Positions 1-7,935 of a stretch of DNA of 21,570 bases are shown one piece after another. Origin of the DNA: a bacterium (GTDB lineage Bacteria; Patescibacteriota; Minisyncoccia; UBA6257; 2-01-FULL-56-20); NCBI GenBank assembly GCA_021813155.1, contig JAKALK010000008.1:1-21570 (forward strand), read 5' to 3'. Made by a program: the position numbers and the translations under genes. The notes under the pieces were generated by a model. It had not been told where the DNA came from, did no database searches, and saw only the letters and a program-made list of their open reading frames with translations. How positions within the stretch are numbered: the first letter of the stretch is position 1; each line of letters opens with the position of its first letter.

Positions 1-129
1 GCTTTCCTTCGGGGGATCAAGGCAGGTTGTTCCGTGTTTGGAGGACGCTTCCTAGATGAGCCCGAAATCCCCGAGACCATCACGTCCGTTCTACGAGAGA
101 TACATGATAGCAATTGGTCCGGAGAGTAA
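1..129 (+). CDS. C-terminal fragment of an unrecognised protein (5' end outside window)
   Basis: An open frame runs from the first base to a TAA at 127-129 and gives 42 residues, ending in the segment LREIHDSNWSGE. The gene begins upstream of the window, so neither its start nor its domains can be seen, and I do not recognise the family. It is followed 27 bases later by a strong plus-strand hairpin with a T-rich tail (157-190), which fits the end of a real transcription unit and is the main support for calling it coding. It converges on the minus-strand AAA+ ATPase that ends at 246. Confidence 0.6.
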   Translation, partial: AFLRGIKAGCSVFGGRFLDEPEIPETITSVLREIHDSNWSGE

Positions 130-156
130 TTTCTAGTTTCAAAGGGCCGAATCACA

Positions 157-190
157 ATCGGGCGACTCCGTCGCCCGATTTCGTTTTATT
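157..190 (+). terminator. Rho-independent terminator of the partial gene at 1-129
   Basis: Perfect 9-bp inverted repeat (157-165 with 171-179, GC-rich, 5-nt loop) followed by TTCGTTTTATT on the plus strand. Confidence 0.8.
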
Positions 191-210
191 AAAGCTGAAT
201 AAATTACTTA

Positions 211-234
211 AGGGGTGGTCGCACGACCACCCCT
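211..234 (-). terminator. Hairpin at the 3' end of the AAA+ ATPase gene
   Basis: Stem of at least 9 bp (AGGGGTGGTC with GACCACCCCT, 4-nt loop) lies 11 bases past the stop codon of the minus-strand ATPase gene. The T-tract is weak on both strands, so termination is inferred from position and stem strength. It may also block read-through from the plus strand. Confidence 0.55.
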
Positions 235-245
235 TTGGGTTTAGT

Positions 246-2063
246 TCAGGAAGGATGTCGGAACCCAACCTCCCGAGCTCTTCGTGATACAAAGTCGGAG
301 ATTTCAGCGTCCCGCTTGCGTATCCGTTCAAGCGGAATTCTCTGGCTCACGTCGCTTTTTGCTGACAAGATGTGATTCTCAGTAATAACCACCATATTAC
401 TTGTCTCAGGCCTAGAGATGTCGCCTTCGACGCTTTCCATCCCAGCCAGACGTGCTGCTTCGTCACAGATGTCCCTTAAATACCGCTGAGTCCAGCCATC
501 AGTTTCGTTCGCCAGATGAGCAGCAATTGCGGCTAAGTCAACACCTTGATCGAATTGTCGCCCATCGAAGTAAGTCTGTATCACGCCCGTTCTTTCTGCT
601 TCATTTGGCAATGGAACGTGGATGATTTTCGAAAGCCTACCGGGCTCGGTTAGGCGTTCGTCGACTTCTTCGGGCTTGTTCGTAGAGGCGATAATGTGAA
701 GCCCCTTTTCTCGGATGCCCCTTAAGAGATTAAGGAGCCTTGAAAGAATGTTGTCATTGTCTTTCAAGATCACGTCGATATCGTCGATCAAGAGCACCAC
801 TGGCAGAGCCGTCAACTCCCTGATTCGATCTACTTTAAGCAAGATTGAGCTTGCGCCCGTTCGGTTGCTGTCGCTCAAATCCTCTCTTAGGCGGGCACTG
901 TCAATAGCTGCGAAAATCGCGTTGTAATCGCCCGCCATCAGATAGTGAGCTAAGAGAGTTTTTCCCACTCCCGGCACACCCACAAGAAGCACTGACTCTG
1001 GTACTAACTTGAGGCATTTTGAGATAGTTGGCTGTTGAAGAGGGAATAGAAGCACTCTCTCAATAACCTCAAGCACCGACCTCATCCCGAAAAGTTTTTC
1101 CCGGTCAAGAGCTGCTGTGCCAACTCGGTTCAATGCCCGAAAGATCGCAGACATCAGCACTCGGCGATCGATCACCTTTCCAGTCGCCAAGATATAAGAC
1201 ATCTGAACCACTAACTCGAGGAGACTATCCTGATCCAATCCCGGCACATTACTCGATCCACCTTGAGCTGGCCCTTCTCGGATTTCAATTGCGGTGGCAA
1301 TCTTCGAGGGATCCCCCGTCGAAGAACGAATCCAGTCTTCAGGACGTTCCTCAATCAAGAAGTCAGCTTCAGCAGTGCTTTTGAAAGTCCTTGAGACAAT
1401 AACCCCTGTCGAATCGCTATCAAAGCAGCGATTTGGGCCCATGTAAATGCCAATTCTCCGGGGAACCACTTTCCCGTCCAGGCCCTCATAGCTATCCGCC
1501 TCCCAGCCGGTCTTTAGGCGGCCGTTAATCTCTCTCTCATAGGCTGCTCGACCTGCCTCGTAGATGCCAGTTAATTCTGCGGGTCCAACCGGGCGATCAA
1601 TATCCCACCTCGCCACCAGCCTTCGATTTTCTCCATCGTGACCGACTTTAACCGGGACTACCTCCATTTTTGGCTTAAGCCCTTTGGTTTGCTCCACTAA
1701 CTGGTTGGCCAGATCGATTATGATTCGGTCAAACGGAGCAACCACTGGCGACACAGCATTCATAAGAAGGTTAATGTCGCCAACTGGAGTTAATTCCGGA
1801 GCAATCACAGGCGGGATCGGTAGTCCCACTTCCACTACTACTTCTGGTTTTCCTTCGAGCCGAGATCCGCTTGGCTTGTTCTTTTGGTCTTTGGCCAATC
1901 TTCTGCGAACTCGCTTGTCTGCAGCTGCTAATTCACTTCGAACAACCTGGCTCGCCGCAAGGAATGTTCTAAGCTCCGCCTCAGTGGCCGAAGTCATTTC
2001 TGGGATTTGGAGCGAAATCATTTTGGGAGTTCGTCTCCTCGCTCCTTTTCCAATCTCACTCAT
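246..2063 (-). CDS. AAA+ ATPase with a long N-terminal region of unknown role
   Basis: Predicted 605-residue cytosolic ATPase. The C-terminal part is a classic AAA module: Walker A GVPGVGKT at about residues 362-369, Walker B VLLIDD at 423-428, sensor-1 asparagine in STN at 460-462, and the second region of homology around EPGRLSKII at 473-481, followed by a helical lid to about 550. The first 340 residues match no family I can name; they start with a basic, Ala/Arg-rich helical segment and then contain a mixed alpha/beta stretch. FtsH- or proteasome-type AAA modules are the closest in style, but there is no membrane anchor and no HEXXH protease site. ATG is preceded by AAGGAG six bases upstream (2070-2075), an ordinary Shine-Dalgarno start that most genes to the right lack. 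Base and codon use look richer in G and C than the following genes, which hints at separate ancestry. Substrate unknown. Confidence 0.85.
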   Translation of the reverse strand: MSEIGKGARRRTPKMISLQIPEMTSATEAELRTFLAASQVVRSELAAADKRVRRRLAKDQKNKPSGSRLEGKPEVVVEVGLPIPPVIAPELTPVGDINLLMNAVSPVVAPFDRIIIDLANQLVEQTKGLKPKMEVVPVKVGHDGENRRLVARWDIDRPVGPAELTGIYEAGRAAYEREINGRLKTGWEADSYEGLDGKVVPRRIGIYMGPNRCFDSDSTGVIVSRTFKSTAEADFLIEERPEDWIRSSTGDPSKIATAIEIREGPAQGGSSNVPGLDQDSLLELVVQMSYILATGKVIDRRVLMSAIFRALNRVGTAALDREKLFGMRSVLEVIERVLLFPLQQPTISKCLKLVPESVLLVGVPGVGKTLLAHYLMAGDYNAIFAAIDSARLREDLSDSNRTGASSILLKVDRIRELTALPVVLLIDDIDVILKDNDNILSRLLNLLRGIREKGLHIIASTNKPEEVDERLTEPGRLSKIIHVPLPNEAERTGVIQTYFDGRQFDQGVDLAAIAAHLANETDGWTQRYLRDICDEAARLAGMESVEGDISRPETSNMVVITENHILSAKSDVSQRIPLERIRKRDAEISDFVSRRAREVGFRHPS

Positions 2064-2250
2064 TTTCCGCTCCTTTGTATCTAGAGTCTATAATTTGCGT
2101 CAAGTTGCTTCAAATATTTTATAGACCATTCCTTGTGCACCCGTCAAACCTCGAGAAGGAGGACAAACACAAAAGGCTTTATGTATATCTTTATTGTGAA
2201 AGTTAAGACACACACATACAATTTAAAATTTTTTAGCCTTAAAATTATCC

Positions 2251-2279
2251 TTGCACAAATAAGTTTTACAGTGTATCTT
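2251..2279 (+). promoter_or_regulatory. Sigma70-type promoter of the 70-residue membrane protein
   Basis: TTGCAC at 2251-2256 and TATCTT at 2274-2279 are separated by 17 bases. The ATG begins at 2287, seven bases after the -10 box, so the predicted transcript would start at or next to the start codon. Confidence 0.6.
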
Positions 2280-2286
2280 TAGGTGC

Positions 2287-2499
2287 ATGAAATTGAAGAA
2301 TTTACTCCTGTACATTACTAATAACGAAGCCAAATCCCGTCACGAAGAGCAGTTCGACATCGTTTTTTTCATTATTAATACCGTGGCCACTATTTTTGGC
2401 GCGGTTATGTTTATCGTCCAAAATGAACCCCAATGGATACCAGTTCTCATCATAGAGTATACTTGGGCCTTAGACGGCATCCGCCATAATCGCCCTTAA
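2287..2499 (+). CDS. Small hypothetical membrane protein, 70 residues
   Basis: Short protein with a polar, charged N-terminal 20 residues, one clear hydrophobic segment at about residues 25-44 and a second, weaker one at about 49-62, so it is probably a one- or two-helix inner membrane protein. No family recognised. Support for a real gene: a well-spaced promoter at 2251-2279, a convincing terminator right after the stop (2534-2572), and codon use like the neighbouring ABC genes. No Shine-Dalgarno site is seen, and the ATG lies about seven bases after the -10 box, suggesting a leaderless message. It is transcribed separately from the ABC transporter that follows. Confidence 0.65.
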   Translation: MKLKNLLLYITNNEAKSRHEEQFDIVFFIINTVATIFGAVMFIVQNEPQWIPVLIIEYTWALDGIRHNRP

Positions 2500-2533
2500 T
2501 CATTCGCTATATTCTTTTTATATCTCGCCTAAT

Positions 2534-2572
2534 AGACTACTACTTTACTTTCAGTAGTCTCTTTATTGTTTT
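2534..2572 (+). terminator. Rho-independent terminator after the small membrane protein
   Basis: AGACTACT (2534-2541) pairs perfectly with AGTAGTCT (2553-2560), followed by CTTTATTGTTTT. Confidence 0.7.
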
Positions 2573-2601
2573 AATATAAAGTAATAAACAAAGTAACCCA
2601 C

Positions 2602-2607
2602 TATACT
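2602..2607 (+). promoter_or_regulatory. Probable -10 box of the ABC exporter operon
   Basis: TATACT stands four bases before the ATG at 2612. No good -35 is visible at the usual spacing. If used, the message would be leaderless. Confidence 0.4.
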
Positions 2608-2611
2608 CGTT

Positions 2612-3892
2612 ATGGAGCGTATTAAAAATCATAGTCAAAAACTTGTCACTATCCTGCGAGTCGCGTTTTTTCTCGCCACGCGCCAGATTAAACGCGCCAA
2701 TATTTGGACTAATGTCTTGATAGTTTTTATCATGACCCTCACTTTTCTTAATCTCGTAGTAGTAAGCGGTATTTTAGTCGGCCTTATCGAAGGAGCCGTA
2801 GAGGCTGTCCAAAATCGCTACCTGGGAGATATTTTCATTTCGGACCTCAAGAATAAGGCTTATATTGAACAAAGTTCTAATATTATTGAAACTGCTAAAA
2901 ATTTACCCGGCGTATCGGCTGTTGCTGCCCGCTACATTGAACCAGGTAAAGTTGAGTCAAATTATAAAAAAAATAAAAAACGGGCCAATGATCTCGACGA
3001 AAGTGTCGGCACCTCTATTGTTGGTATCGATCCCAAAGCGGAAGATCGCGTTACTGGTCTATCTCACCTCGTTGTCCAGGGAAAATACTTGGACGAGAAT
3101 GACTACGATCAAGTTCTTGTTGGGGCCATGCTCCTAAAAGAGTATTTAGATTTTGAATCCCCTAATTTCCCGGTTCTAGAAAATGTGAAAATTGGTAGCA
3201 AAATTCAGGTTACTTTGGGGGACAGCGTCCGCGAGGTTACTATTAAAGGTATTACTCGAAGCAAGGTTGATGAGATTGATCGCCGAGTTTTCTTTGTCGA
3301 TAAACAATTTCGAGGATTGATCAATCGTTATGATTATAATGTAGACGAGATTGTCGTTAAACTTAATAAGGGAGTCAATCCTGTCGCCATTAAAAACGCT
3401 CTTATCAATGCCGGTTTTAACCAATATGCTAAAGTTCAAACTCGAGAGGACGCTGAACCAAAATTTATCAAAGACCTCAAGGATACTTTTTCTATCTTGG
3501 GCAATATTATTAGTTCCATTGGTTTAGCTGTAGCTGCCATTACGATCTTCATAGTCATTTTCATTAATGCTATCACTCGCCGTAAATTTATCGGTATCCA
3601 AAAAGGCATCGGCATTAGCTCTAAGGCCGTCGAATTTGCTTACGTTCTCCAATCTCTTTTTTATGCTATTTTAGGAACTGCGCTTGGAGCTTTGATTGTT
3701 TTCGGATTTCTGAAGCCCTATATTACTGCTCACCCTATTAATTTTCCTTTCAGCGACGGCATTCTTGTAGCCACCCTTCCAGGCACACTTATTCGCATCG
3801 CCGTTTTAATGATCGCTACTCTTATTGCGGGCTACATTCCGGCGCGCATTGTCGTTCGCCAAAATACTCTCGATGCTATTTTGGGCAGGTAA
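2612..3892 (+). CDS. ABC transporter permease, FtsX/MacB type
   Basis: A 426-residue inner membrane protein of the type VII (MacB/FtsX/LolCE-like) permease superfamily. Layout: short basic cytoplasmic N-terminus, a first transmembrane helix at about residues 32-62, a large extracytoplasmic domain (about 65-285, MacB_PCD-like), then three C-terminal transmembrane segments (about 290-320, 340-370 and 390-415) ending in the basic tail VVRQNTLDAILGR, as expected for FtsX-domain proteins. It is followed 33 bases later by its ATPase partner, so the two form an exporter or mechanotransmission complex. Such pairs move lipids, peptides or drugs or drive cell-wall hydrolases; nothing here says which. 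A single-membrane organism without outer membrane would need no TolC-like partner, and none is seen. ATG at 2612 is the first start in frame and lies just after a TATACT box. Confidence 0.9.
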   Translation: MERIKNHSQKLVTILRVAFFLATRQIKRANIWTNVLIVFIMTLTFLNLVVVSGILVGLIEGAVEAVQNRYLGDIFISDLKNKAYIEQSSNIIETAKNLPGVSAVAARYIEPGKVESNYKKNKKRANDLDESVGTSIVGIDPKAEDRVTGLSHLVVQGKYLDENDYDQVLVGAMLLKEYLDFESPNFPVLENVKIGSKIQVTLGDSVREVTIKGITRSKVDEIDRRVFFVDKQFRGLINRYDYNVDEIVVKLNKGVNPVAIKNALINAGFNQYAKVQTREDAEPKFIKDLKDTFSILGNIISSIGLAVAAITIFIVIFINAITRRKFIGIQKGIGISSKAVEFAYVLQSLFYAILGTALGALIVFGFLKPYITAHPINFPFSDGILVATLPGTLIRIAVLMIATLIAGYIPARIVVRQNTLDAILGR

Positions 3893-3925
3893 TCAAGACG
3901 ACTAATAGACCGCCAACTCTCAATC

Positions 3926-4585
3926 ATGATCAAAGTTAAGAACCTAGTTAAAAAATATCAAAGCGGCGACAGTGAACTTTCTGTTTTAAAAGACGTAAGT
4001 TTCGATGTAAAATCCGGCGAACTTTTAGCTATTACTGGCCGCTCGGGATCCGGTAAAAGTACCTTGCTTTATCAACTCGGCCTTCTCGATCATCCTACTT
4101 CGGGCGATATTCACATCGGAGACATCGACACCGATCAGCTTTCCCCTGATGAAAGAACCAATTTTAGACTTAAAGAACTTGGCTATGTTTTCCAAGATTA
4201 TGCGTTAATCCCCGAACTCACTGCCATAGAAAATGTTGCTCTCCCTTTAATTATGCAAGGCCAAAAAACCAGCGAAGCCAATACCAAGGCTGCACGAGTT
4301 CTTGACAAAGTAGGACTTAAAGAGAGACTTCATTATCTTCCCAGTAAGCTCTCTGGCGGCGAACAGCAACGCGTGTCTATCGCTCGGGCTATCGGCCACA
4401 ATCCTAAAATCATTTTTGCCGACGAACCTACAGCTAATCTCGACTCGGAAACCGCGAAGACCGTTTTAAATATTTTTCTGGAGCTTCATAAAGAAGGTCA
4501 GACTATTATTATGGTTACTCACGAACCAGAATATGCTACTTTAGCTGATCGAGTACTCACTCTCTCAGACGGGAAAATTCTCTAA
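3926..4585 (+). CDS. ABC transporter ATP-binding protein, LolD/MacB type
   Basis: A 219-residue cytoplasmic ATPase, the usual length for LolD/MacB/FtsE-type subunits. Walker A GRSGSGKST at 38-46, Q-loop glutamine in VFQDY at about 90, signature LSGGEQQR at 142-149, Walker B IIFADEP at 162-168, and H-loop histidine in VTHEP near 199. It powers the permease encoded 33 bases upstream and is surely in the same operon; the last coding bases are followed by hairpins and a terminator at 4630-4654. No Shine-Dalgarno site is evident before the ATG. The substrate cannot be deduced. Confidence 0.93.
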   Translation: MIKVKNLVKKYQSGDSELSVLKDVSFDVKSGELLAITGRSGSGKSTLLYQLGLLDHPTSGDIHIGDIDTDQLSPDERTNFRLKELGYVFQDYALIPELTAIENVALPLIMQGQKTSEANTKAARVLDKVGLKERLHYLPSKLSGGEQQRVSIARAIGHNPKIIFADEPTANLDSETAKTVLNIFLELHKEGQTIIMVTHEPEYATLADRVLTLSDGKIL

Positions 4586-4629
4586 AGAATTAGGGCCCCC
4601 GCAAGCGAGAGCCCTTATACCTGATTGCC

Positions 4630-4654
4630 AGCCGACAAGGCCGGCTAGTTTTTT
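4630..4654 (+). terminator. Rho-independent terminator of the ABC exporter operon
   Basis: AGCCG (4630-4634) pairs with CGGCT (4642-4646), followed by AGTTTTTT. A second hairpin (AGGGC with GCCCT, about 4592-4615) lies between the stop codon and this site. Confidence 0.7.
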
Positions 4655-4748
4655 CGCTTTCGTTTCGAGAGATATTCCTATGATGTCGAGCTAACTTAAT
4701 TATAGCTCAGTTCCCATAACTTCAAGTTCTCATCTGTGGATATGTTTA

Positions 4749-6227
4749 CTAAGAAGAACTAGCCTTAATTTTCTCGTAAAATTGGCCAATCGCAAGGATA
4801 TCTGCCTCTCGGAAGTGGCGGCCGATGAGTTGAAAACCTATCGGTAATCGTCCGCCTCCAGAGGAAAGAGGCAAGGTTTCTTTGATTGGAATTGAAACAG
4901 CTGGCAATCCCACTAAATTAGCAGGAATAGTAAAGATGTCTGAGAGATACATCGAGTAGGGATCAGAAACCCTTTCTCCAATCTTAAATGCAGAGGTAGG
5001 GGAGACTGGTGTCAAAATGACATCCACCTCATTGAATGCTTTTTCGAAATCATTTTTTATGAGCGATCTTACTTGCTGCGCTTTCTGGTAATAGGCATCG
5101 TAGTAACCTGATGAAAGAACAAATGTTCCTAAAATAATCCTTCGCTTTGTTTCAGTCCCAAAGCCTTCTCCTCGATGGCGCATGTAAATATCGCGAAGCG
5201 TCTTAGTATTTAGTTTCTTATCTTCTATTCTTGAATATCGGATTCCATCAAAACGCGCGAGATTTGCGCTTACTTCTGCTGGTAGAATGATGTAATAACA
5301 AGGAAGGGCAAAATTTGTATGAGGTAGTGAAATTTTTTTGAAATTAATTTTTAAACTCTCTAAATCTAAAATAACTTTCCCTATAGCTTTTTGGACCTCT
5401 TCATCTAATCCTTTCGGGAAATATTCATCCGGAAGCCCAATTGTTAAACTCCTAACTTGTTCGAGTTTCGGGTTCCATAATTCTTCGCCGTAATTTGTTT
5501 CTGTGCAGGTTGCGTCATAAGGGTCGTGTCCGGCGATTGCTTTAAAAAGCATGGCTGCATCTTCTACTGTCTTAGTGATTGGTCCAATCTGATCAAGGCT
5601 TGAAGCCAAAGCAATTAATCCGTTTCTTGAAACGGCGCCATAAGTGGTTTTGAGTCCCACTACACCGCAGAAGCCCGCCGGTTGTCTGATCGAGCCACCT
5701 GTATCCGAGCCCAACGCGGCGACTGCCATATGGGCCGCCACCGCCGCCGCCGATCCTCCTGAAGATCCACCTGGCACTCGTAGGGGATCGTGCGGGTTGT
5801 GGGTGATGTGAAATCCGGAATTTTCCGTTGACGACCCCATAGCAAATTCATCTAGATTCGTTTTCCCTAAAAATATAGCTTTCTCACTTTTCAACTTTTG
5901 AATTACTCCAGCGCTATAACTGGCTATGTAGTTCTCTAAACTTTTTGATCCTGCTGTTGCGGGCAAACTCTTGATGAGAATATTGTCTTTGATTGCGAGC
6001 GGTACTCCCGCTAAGATCGGCAGCTCTTCGTCTTGCGCCACCGCTATATCCACTCGCTCGGCTGCCTTAAGTGCCCCATCCTCATTTAAACTTAAGTAGG
6101 CCCCAATTCGCTTGTCGCTCTCTTTTATGTGCTTAAAAAAAGCTTGGGTAATTTCAAGTGCCGAAAATTTTTTTGATACTAATCCGTCGTGGAAAGATTT
6201 TATTGTTAGGTTTCTTAACGAGTACAT
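4749..6227 (-). CDS. gatA: Asp-tRNA(Asn)/Glu-tRNA(Gln) amidotransferase subunit A
   Basis: A 492-residue amidase-signature enzyme that hydrolyses glutamine and passes ammonia to GatB for amidation of mischarged Glu-tRNA(Gln) or Asp-tRNA(Asn). The Ser-cisSer-Lys triad is visible: Lys80 in PLAIKDN, Ser155 in the GGSSGGS loop and Ser179 in DTGGSIRQP, one residue off the numbering I recall for the Staphylococcus aureus enzyme. I placed the start at ATG 6225-6227 (MYSLRNLTIK) because residue spacing then fits the family; an upstream extension of 39 codons to 6344 is open but runs into gatC in another frame and has a non-family sequence. gatC ends 10 bases upstream, so the two are co-transcribed. 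gatB, the third subunit, is absent from the window. Confidence 0.95.
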   Translation of the reverse strand: MYSLRNLTIKSFHDGLVSKKFSALEITQAFFKHIKESDKRIGAYLSLNEDGALKAAERVDIAVAQDEELPILAGVPLAIKDNILIKSLPATAGSKSLENYIASYSAGVIQKLKSEKAIFLGKTNLDEFAMGSSTENSGFHITHNPHDPLRVPGGSSGGSAAAVAAHMAVAALGSDTGGSIRQPAGFCGVVGLKTTYGAVSRNGLIALASSLDQIGPITKTVEDAAMLFKAIAGHDPYDATCTETNYGEELWNPKLEQVRSLTIGLPDEYFPKGLDEEVQKAIGKVILDLESLKINFKKISLPHTNFALPCYYIILPAEVSANLARFDGIRYSRIEDKKLNTKTLRDIYMRHRGEGFGTETKRRIILGTFVLSSGYYDAYYQKAQQVRSLIKNDFEKAFNEVDVILTPVSPTSAFKIGERVSDPYSMYLSDIFTIPANLVGLPAVSIPIKETLPLSSGGGRLPIGFQLIGRHFREADILAIGQFYEKIKASSS

Positions 6228-6237
6228 TTTATTCAAG

Positions 6238-6543
6238 CTATTGATCGTCGTTTCCAAATACCGGGGGCGTTTTAAGAAAACCACCCTCTTTCTCCGGAAA
6301 AGCTTCAACCCCTGCTCCGGCATACTTATTCTTCCTTTCCTCATCCTCTCTAAAAACGTTCTTTAAACTTGTTCCGCCAGTCATCGGCGCTACTTCTGTT
6401 GTGTCTAGACGTTGCAATTCTTCAAAATGGCCCAGAATTCCTTGCAGGTCCTTTAATAGTCTTTCTTCTTCTCTCGGGCTGAGTTCAAGACGAGCTAAAT
6501 CAGCTAGGTACTTTAGAATTTTTTTGTTTATCGGTGATGGCAT
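6238..6543 (-). CDS. gatC: Asp-tRNA(Asn)/Glu-tRNA(Gln) amidotransferase subunit C
   Basis: A 101-residue protein, the usual GatC length. It starts with the typical helical segment (LKYLADLARLELSPREEERL) and has the central VAPMTG stretch and the conserved FREDE region at about residues 68-72, which wraps around GatA and steadies the GatAB complex. It lies directly before gatA (10-base gap) and 31 bases after murD on the same strand. A -10-like TAGAAT at 6553-6558, nine bases ahead of the ATG, suggests an internal short-leader promoter in addition to read-through from murD. No Shine-Dalgarno site is obvious. Confidence 0.93.
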   Translation of the reverse strand: MPSPINKKILKYLADLARLELSPREEERLLKDLQGILGHFEELQRLDTTEVAPMTGGTSLKNVFREDEERKNKYAGAGVEAFPEKEGGFLKTPPVFGNDDQ

Positions 6544-6574
6544 TTTGGTTCCATTCTACTATTTTTCCAAGTAA

Positions 6575-7873
6575 TTAAAACCTTGACCGGAGAGCCATAA
6601 TCCTATGTTTGAATTGACGGCCTCGGTCAGCGTAGTCTTTAAACATATCAAAACTTGCGGCGCTTGGCGAGAAAATAATATTCGTCTCCCCCTTGCGACT
6701 CTTGGCAATTTTACATGCAGCCTCAATGGCCGCCTTCAGATTTTCCATCATCCTTATTTCTCGGCAGACTCCCACAATAGATTTTTTTATTTTCCCTTTA
6801 TTTTCTCCGAAGAGAATCACCGCCTCAGCCGGATATTTTTTCAAGGTTCTTTTAAGTGGCGCGTAATCCAGTCCCTTATCTTGCCCTCCAGCAATGAGTA
6901 TTCTTTTCTCTCTACCAAAGGCCGTTAGGGCAGTCGCGCCGGTCGTGGGATTAGTCGAAGCTGAGTCGTTGTAAAAGCTCATTTCTGTTTTATAGTGAGC
7001 CTGTCGAACCACGATTTTCCTGACAAATTCTAACCTATGCTCTAATCCTCTGAATTTTTGGGCCGTGTTTTTGATTGTTGTCAAATCCGCTCCTAGGTTG
7101 GTCGCTACTGTCGCCGCCATGACGGCGTTTCGGAAATTGTGCAACCCCTTAATTTTTAAACTTTCTTTTTTAAATGATTTGAACTTCCTATAATCTACTA
7201 GGAATTTTCTCGCGGGGCTGATCATTGCTAACTGTTTGCTTTTTGCGTTATCGGCAAAGAAAAATATTTTGTCGGTTTTCTTCTGAAATCTTCCTATATT
7301 AGCTTTGGCTTTATAGTATTCAGATAAGCTTATATGAGCGTCTTGATGGTCTGGGAAAACATCAAGCATTACTGCGATCTCTGGTGAAATATCTAAATCT
7401 TGTAGCTGGAAACTCGAGAATTCCAAAACCGCTAAAGGATAATCTTTATATTTAAACAGCGAATCTACTGCTGACTTTCCTATATTACCAGCCAGAAAAA
7501 CTTTTTTGCCAGAATTCCTAAGCATTTGATAAAGCAAAGTTGAAGTTGTCCCTTTGCCTTTTGTGCCAGTGACCCCAATAACCCTGCCCTTGTAATTCTC
7601 AAAAAACAAGCGTGTAACACTCGAAAAATAAACTCCGTCTTGGCGCGCCTTTTTTAATTCAGGCAAATTATAAGGAATGCCGGGCGATCTAAAGATTAAA
7701 TCAAAACGTCCTAAATTTTTTAGGTAGTTTTCGCTAATTCTTTTGTCGAGAATTTCTATTTTTGAATTCTTGAACTGAGAAGATCTTTTTAAATACTTAA
7801 ATACTGACTTACCTTCTCTCCCAAAGCCTAAGATTCCTATCTTAAGAGGTTTAGTTCTCAACTTTCTGTTCAT
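6575..7873 (-). CDS. murD: UDP-N-acetylmuramoyl-L-alanine--D-glutamate ligase
   Basis: A 432-residue Mur ligase that adds D-glutamate to UDP-MurNAc-L-Ala in peptidoglycan precursor synthesis. Visible features: N-terminal Rossmann-like UDP-binding domain with ILGFGREG at 14-21 and SPGIP at 63-67; ATP-binding loop TGTKGKGTT at 102-110; EFSSFQL at 151-157; the DVFPDHQDAH region at 171-180; GLHNFRNA at 243-250; and the ligase C-terminal domain starting with GLEHRLEFV at 276-284. Between EFV and FYNDS, where MurD is normally short, there are about eight extra residues containing VRQAHYKT (289-296), which come from a dispersed repeat at 6993-7014 inserted in frame. It heads the murD-gatC-gatA cluster. 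ATG at 7873 lies seven bases after an extended -10 (TGTAATAAT), so the message may be leaderless. Confidence 0.93.
   Translation of the reverse strand: MNRKLRTKPLKIGILGFGREGKSVFKYLKRSSQFKNSKIEILDKRISENYLKNLGRFDLIFRSPGIPYNLPELKKARQDGVYFSSVTRLFFENYKGRVIGVTGTKGKGTTSTLLYQMLRNSGKKVFLAGNIGKSAVDSLFKYKDYPLAVLEFSSFQLQDLDISPEIAVMLDVFPDHQDAHISLSEYYKAKANIGRFQKKTDKIFFFADNAKSKQLAMISPARKFLVDYRKFKSFKKESLKIKGLHNFRNAVMAATVATNLGADLTTIKNTAQKFRGLEHRLEFVRKIVVRQAHYKTEMSFYNDSASTNPTTGATALTAFGREKRILIAGGQDKGLDYAPLKRTLKKYPAEAVILFGENKGKIKKSIVGVCREIRMMENLKAAIEAACKIAKSRKGETNIIFSPSAASFDMFKDYADRGRQFKHRIMALRSRF
6993..7014. repeat. Dispersed short palindromic-type repeat inserted in frame in murD
   Basis: The stretch GTGAGCCTGTCGAACCACG (plus strand) belongs, from memory, to a family of partly palindromic repeats (TGGTTCGACAGGCTCACCA-like) scattered through many bacterial genomes and often translated as VRQAH. 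Here it sits in coding sequence without breaking the frame. Only one copy is in the window, so its dispersed nature is recalled and not shown here. Confidence 0.6.
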
Positions 7874-7880
7874 TGTTCTG

Positions 7881-7890
7881 ATTATTACAT
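7881..7890 (-). promoter_or_regulatory. Extended -10 promoter element of murD
   Basis: Minus-strand TGTAATAAT (TGn plus AATAAT, 5 of 6 matches to TATAAT) ends seven bases before the murD ATG, which would give a leaderless or near-leaderless transcript. Confidence 0.4.
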
Positions 7891-7901
7891 TTCCTTAAGA
7901 C

Positions 7902-7922
7902 TAAGAAAACCCCAAGCGGGGT
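7902..7922 (-). terminator. Rho-independent terminator after the tRNA-like gene
   Basis: Minus strand reads ACCCC-GCTT-GGGGT followed by TTTCTT. It separates the RNA gene at 7936-8009 from murD. Confidence 0.75.
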
Positions 7923-7935
7923 CTTCTTGAATCAT

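Noticed and set aside
1684..2124. Plus-strand open frame of 146 codons antisense to the start of the AAA+ ATPase gene
   Set aside because: It lies opposite clear coding sequence, has Ser/Thr/Leu-rich low-information content and no start signals; the ATPase frame has motifs and a Shine-Dalgarno site.
6228..6344. 39-codon N-terminal extension of GatA
   Set aside because: It overlaps gatC out of frame, and family length and triad numbering fit the start at 6227.
6980..7020. Possible frameshift or sequencing error in murD
   Set aside because: The frame stays open and the family motifs on both sides are in the same frame; the extra residues are explained by an inserted repeat.
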